Positions 31,915 through 34,074 of a stretch of DNA of 34,074 nt are shown here, one piece after another. The notes beneath the pieces are model-generated. The model made no database searches. It had not been told where the DNA came from and was given only the letters and a program-made list of their open reading frames with translations. Position 1 is the stretch's first letter. Each line of letters begins with the position of its first letter. The DNA is from Syntrophaceae bacterium (lineage in GTDB: Bacteria; Desulfobacterota; Syntrophia; Syntrophales; Smithellaceae). A program made the position numbers and the translations under genes. The stretch spans positions 1 through 34,074 of the forward strand of contig JAFGLS010000167.1 in assembly GCA_016927935.1 (NCBI GenBank), read 5' to 3'.

Positions 31915-33153
31915 ATGGAACGCAGAATTGTCATCACAGCTGCTTCAGCTATTACACCTATCGGTCACGGAAAAGACCGGATTGTCCAGAGCCTGCTCAA
32001 TGGAATTTCCGGGATAAAACCTTTGCGTGAAGAAGAATTTCTTAGTCGCTATATTCATTCCAAAGTTTATGGAACGGTGGATTATCCTGTTGAATATGAT
32101 TTCAAAAGAAATCACCGGAAAACTATGGGTCCTGTCGCCCATTATGCCTGCCAGGTAGCGAAGGAGGTTCTGGAACAGTCGGGATTGAGCGAAGATTTCA
32201 TCACATCCGGAAGACTGGGGGTGGCTTTCGGTTCTATCCACGGTTCTCCAACGGTACAACGGAATATTTACCGTATTTTCTTTGGAAAAGACGATAAATC
32301 TTCGGTGCAGGGAGTAGGAGCGGTTGATTACCTGAAATCAATGGTCCACACTACAGCTGTCAACATAACAAAAATGTTCGGCATTACCGGCCGCGTGATA
32401 TCTTCATGTACAGCCTGCACGACAAGCGCGCAGTCAATAGGTTACGGTTATGAATCTGTCAAATTCGGCATGCAGGACGCGATGCTCTGTGGAGGTGCTG
32501 ATGAATATGATACAACCACGGTGGCTGTTTTTGACAATCTGTTGGCCTGCTCCACAGCATTCAATTCCGAGCCGCACAGAACCCCCCGTCCTTTTGACAA
32601 ATTGCGCGACGGGCTGGTGGTAGGCGAAGGCGCCGGGGCGGTAATGCTGGAAGAATATGAATTTGCCAGAAAACGCGGCGCTAATATTCTAGGAGAAGTC
32701 ATCGGATTTGCCTGTAATAATAACGGCGGTGACATGATTCTGCCGAATTTAACAGGCATAACCAATACTCTCCAACTCGGCGTAGAAGCTGCTCAAATTA
32801 ATCCTCAAGAGATTGACCTGATCAGCGCGCACGCCACGGCCACAAAGATGGGCGATATAGTTGAAGCTCAGGCCATCAATACCGTATTCGGGAATAATCC
32901 TTACGTCATTGGTTTAAAAAGCTATACGGGCCACACAATGGCTGCCTGCGGCGCTATTGAAACAATTATGACCCTCTATATGATGCAGGATGGATTTATC
33001 GCACCGACATTGAATCTGGAAGAGATTGACGAACGTTGCACAATTATTAAACATGTGCAAAAAGTATTACAGAAGCCGGTTAAAACAGCAGCCATACAAA
33101 ATTTCGCCTTCGGCGGTGTTAATACAATCCTGATGATTAAAAAATTTCCCTGA
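31915..33153 (+). CDS. Beta-ketoacyl-ACP synthase II-like ketosynthase
   Basis: The protein is 412 aa from the ATG at 31915. It has the thiolase fold of KAS II (FabF-like) condensing enzymes. The nucleophile Cys lies in SCTACTTSAQSIG near residues 164-176, the first His in AHATATKMGD near 304-313, and the second His in LKSYTGHTMAACGA near 337-350, with the KS-type Lys. GGADEYDTTTV near 192-202 also fits. All three catalytic residues are present, so it should be active rather than a chain-length factor. Sequence is diverged from housekeeping FabF. It follows the carrier protein closely and is followed 7 nt later by the acyltransferase, all in one operon. Confidence 0.92.
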   Translation: MERRIVITAASAITPIGHGKDRIVQSLLNGISGIKPLREEEFLSRYIHSKVYGTVDYPVEYDFKRNHRKTMGPVAHYACQVAKEVLEQSGLSEDFITSGRLGVAFGSIHGSPTVQRNIYRIFFGKDDKSSVQGVGAVDYLKSMVHTTAVNITKMFGITGRVISSCTACTTSAQSIGYGYESVKFGMQDAMLCGGADEYDTTTVAVFDNLLACSTAFNSEPHRTPRPFDKLRDGLVVGEGAGAVMLEEYEFARKRGANILGEVIGFACNNNGGDMILPNLTGITNTLQLGVEAAQINPQEIDLISAHATATKMGDIVEAQAINTVFGNNPYVIGLKSYTGHTMAACGAIETIMTLYMMQDGFIAPTLNLEEIDERCTIIKHVQKVLQKPVKTAAIQNFAFGGVNTILMIKKFP

Positions 33154-33160
33154 GATTAAA

Positions 33161-33952
33161 ATGTTCCTTTCCGGTTTTCTGCATTTTATAATCGATTTGT
33201 CTGTAACTTTGATTTTGTGGTTTTATTTCATGTTCGGGTATCTTTTTATTTTATTATTTTCGTTTATACCCATTTATATTTTCGCGAAAAACCGTGCCGC
33301 AACCCTGCAATATTTAAATCACATACATTTGAAAGTTTTTTTCGCGTTGACGCGTCTGCTGATTCCCCGCGCAAAATTTGACATTCCCGACAATATACGG
33401 AAAATTAGTTCATCCGTTATTGTGTGCAATCATTTGTCCTATCTCGATCCCATTTTGCTTGTATCGCTCTTTCGGCGGCAAAAAACGATTGTAAAAAACA
33501 CTTTTTTTAAAGTGCCCATTTTCGGCTGGTTTTTAAAAAATTACGGTTATATTTCCTCCGGTTCCGAAAAGATGAATGGATCGGCAATGATCGGCAATTT
33601 GGAAGATATCAAGCAACATCTTTCAACGGGAGGCGTTTTGTTTGTTTTTCCCGAAGGGACCAGAAGCCGAGACGGCAATCTTGCTCCTTTTAATAAGGGC
33701 GTTTTTACCATCGCCCGTTACTGCAACGCACCGCTAAAGCTTGTTTTCATCAAGGGAACAAATAAATTGTTTCAGCCTGGTCATTTTCTGTTTAATACTC
33801 ATGACCATAGCGAAATTCAGTTGGAATTAATCGGTTCTTTAAATCCGGATTACAAAAGCAGTAATTTTTCCATTTCCACTGTCGCTGATGAGGCCAGAAA
33901 AATTTTTGAAGAAAAAATTGCCAATGTAAAAATGGAAGAAACAAAACATTAA
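33161..33952 (+). CDS. PlsC-type lysophospholipid/glycerolipid acyltransferase
   Basis: This 263-aa protein has one or two N-terminal membrane segments (about residues 5-45) and the PlsC acyltransferase core. The catalytic motif is CNHLSYLD (HxxxxD) near 87-94, and the substrate motif is FPEGTRSRDG near 160-170. PlsC enzymes move an acyl chain onto a glycerolipid or lyso-lipid at the inner membrane. In aryl-polyene and related clusters such a gene attaches the finished chain to the lipid anchor. It begins 7 nt after the ketosynthase stop. The 120 nt beyond its stop hold no recognisable gene in the window. Confidence 0.92.
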   Translation: MFLSGFLHFIIDLSVTLILWFYFMFGYLFILLFSFIPIYIFAKNRAATLQYLNHIHLKVFFALTRLLIPRAKFDIPDNIRKISSSVIVCNHLSYLDPILLVSLFRRQKTIVKNTFFKVPIFGWFLKNYGYISSGSEKMNGSAMIGNLEDIKQHLSTGGVLFVFPEGTRSRDGNLAPFNKGVFTIARYCNAPLKLVFIKGTNKLFQPGHFLFNTHDHSEIQLELIGSLNPDYKSSNFSISTVADEARKIFEEKIANVKMEETKH

Positions 33953-34074
33953 GAGTAGTGTAATGTCTCATAGATATCTATACAGCATGTCATTTCGGGT
34001 ATAAAGGTAGGTAAAGTGTTGCTACTTAATACCCATTTTTTAAATTAATGTACCAAGCAAAATAATTTTGCCTA

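Overview
The window looks like chromosomal DNA of an anaerobic, Gram-negative, moderate-GC bacterium. A Desulfobacterota (deltaproteobacterial) host, perhaps Syntrophales, is my best inference. It rests on a giant 2-hydroxyacyl-CoA dehydratase-type activase, a flavodoxin/ferredoxin protein, LolA-type outer-membrane logic, sigma-54 control, abundant PAS/GGDEF/HD-GYP signalling and short GC-rich dispersed hairpin repeats. No rRNA or marker gene in the window fixes the taxon.

Layout. (1) 1-9.0 kb is mostly housekeeping and small accessory genes: tRNA-Leu(GAG) behind secG, an MBL-fold hydrolase, a methyltransferase, endonuclease III (nth), a three-gene operon (zinc-ribbon/DUF2007-like protein, flavodoxin plus 2[4Fe-4S] protein, 255-aa unknown), a PEBP/YbhB protein, a second methyltransferase and a membrane GGDEF protein. 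(2) 9.3-13.3 kb is the first block of a type II fatty-acid/aryl-polyene-like pathway: an acyl/aryl-adenylating ligase facing a hotdog dehydratase, FabG-like reductase, LolA-like carrier and DUF3261-like lipoprotein. (3) 13.5-29.9 kb separates this from the second block. It holds a 1434-aa activase and a lipase system: a secreted family I-like lipase, a four-PAS sigma-54 activator, a small XRE regulator, a small membrane protein, a 1793-aa Ser/Thr kinase-AAA-GAF-PAS-HD-GYP protein and a lipase-specific foldase (Lif). (4) 30.07-33.95 kb is the second pathway block: CrtI-like FAD oxidoreductase, acyl carrier protein, ketosynthase and PlsC-type acyltransferase. The cluster probably continues past the right edge.

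How the parts may work together. The two biosynthetic blocks each begin with almost the same promoter-proximal motif (ACAATTCTTRTTGACTT), which suggests one split regulon making an unusual polyunsaturated or aryl-polyene-type lipid. Between them, the lipase has a near-consensus sigma-54 promoter and a 21-bp-phased GGGG array about 215 bp upstream. The array lies directly beside the sigma-54 activator gene, so a simple circuit can be read from sequence: PAS sensing, activator, lipase. The activator and the giant kinase/HD-GYP protein share PAS domains about two-thirds identical by eye, so the lipase, its activator, the kinase and the foldase may answer the same signal.

A family of structured dispersed repeats occurs at about 0.8, 9.1 and 22.7 kb. 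Its hairpins keep pairing despite base changes, and two copies carry related inserted modules at different sites.
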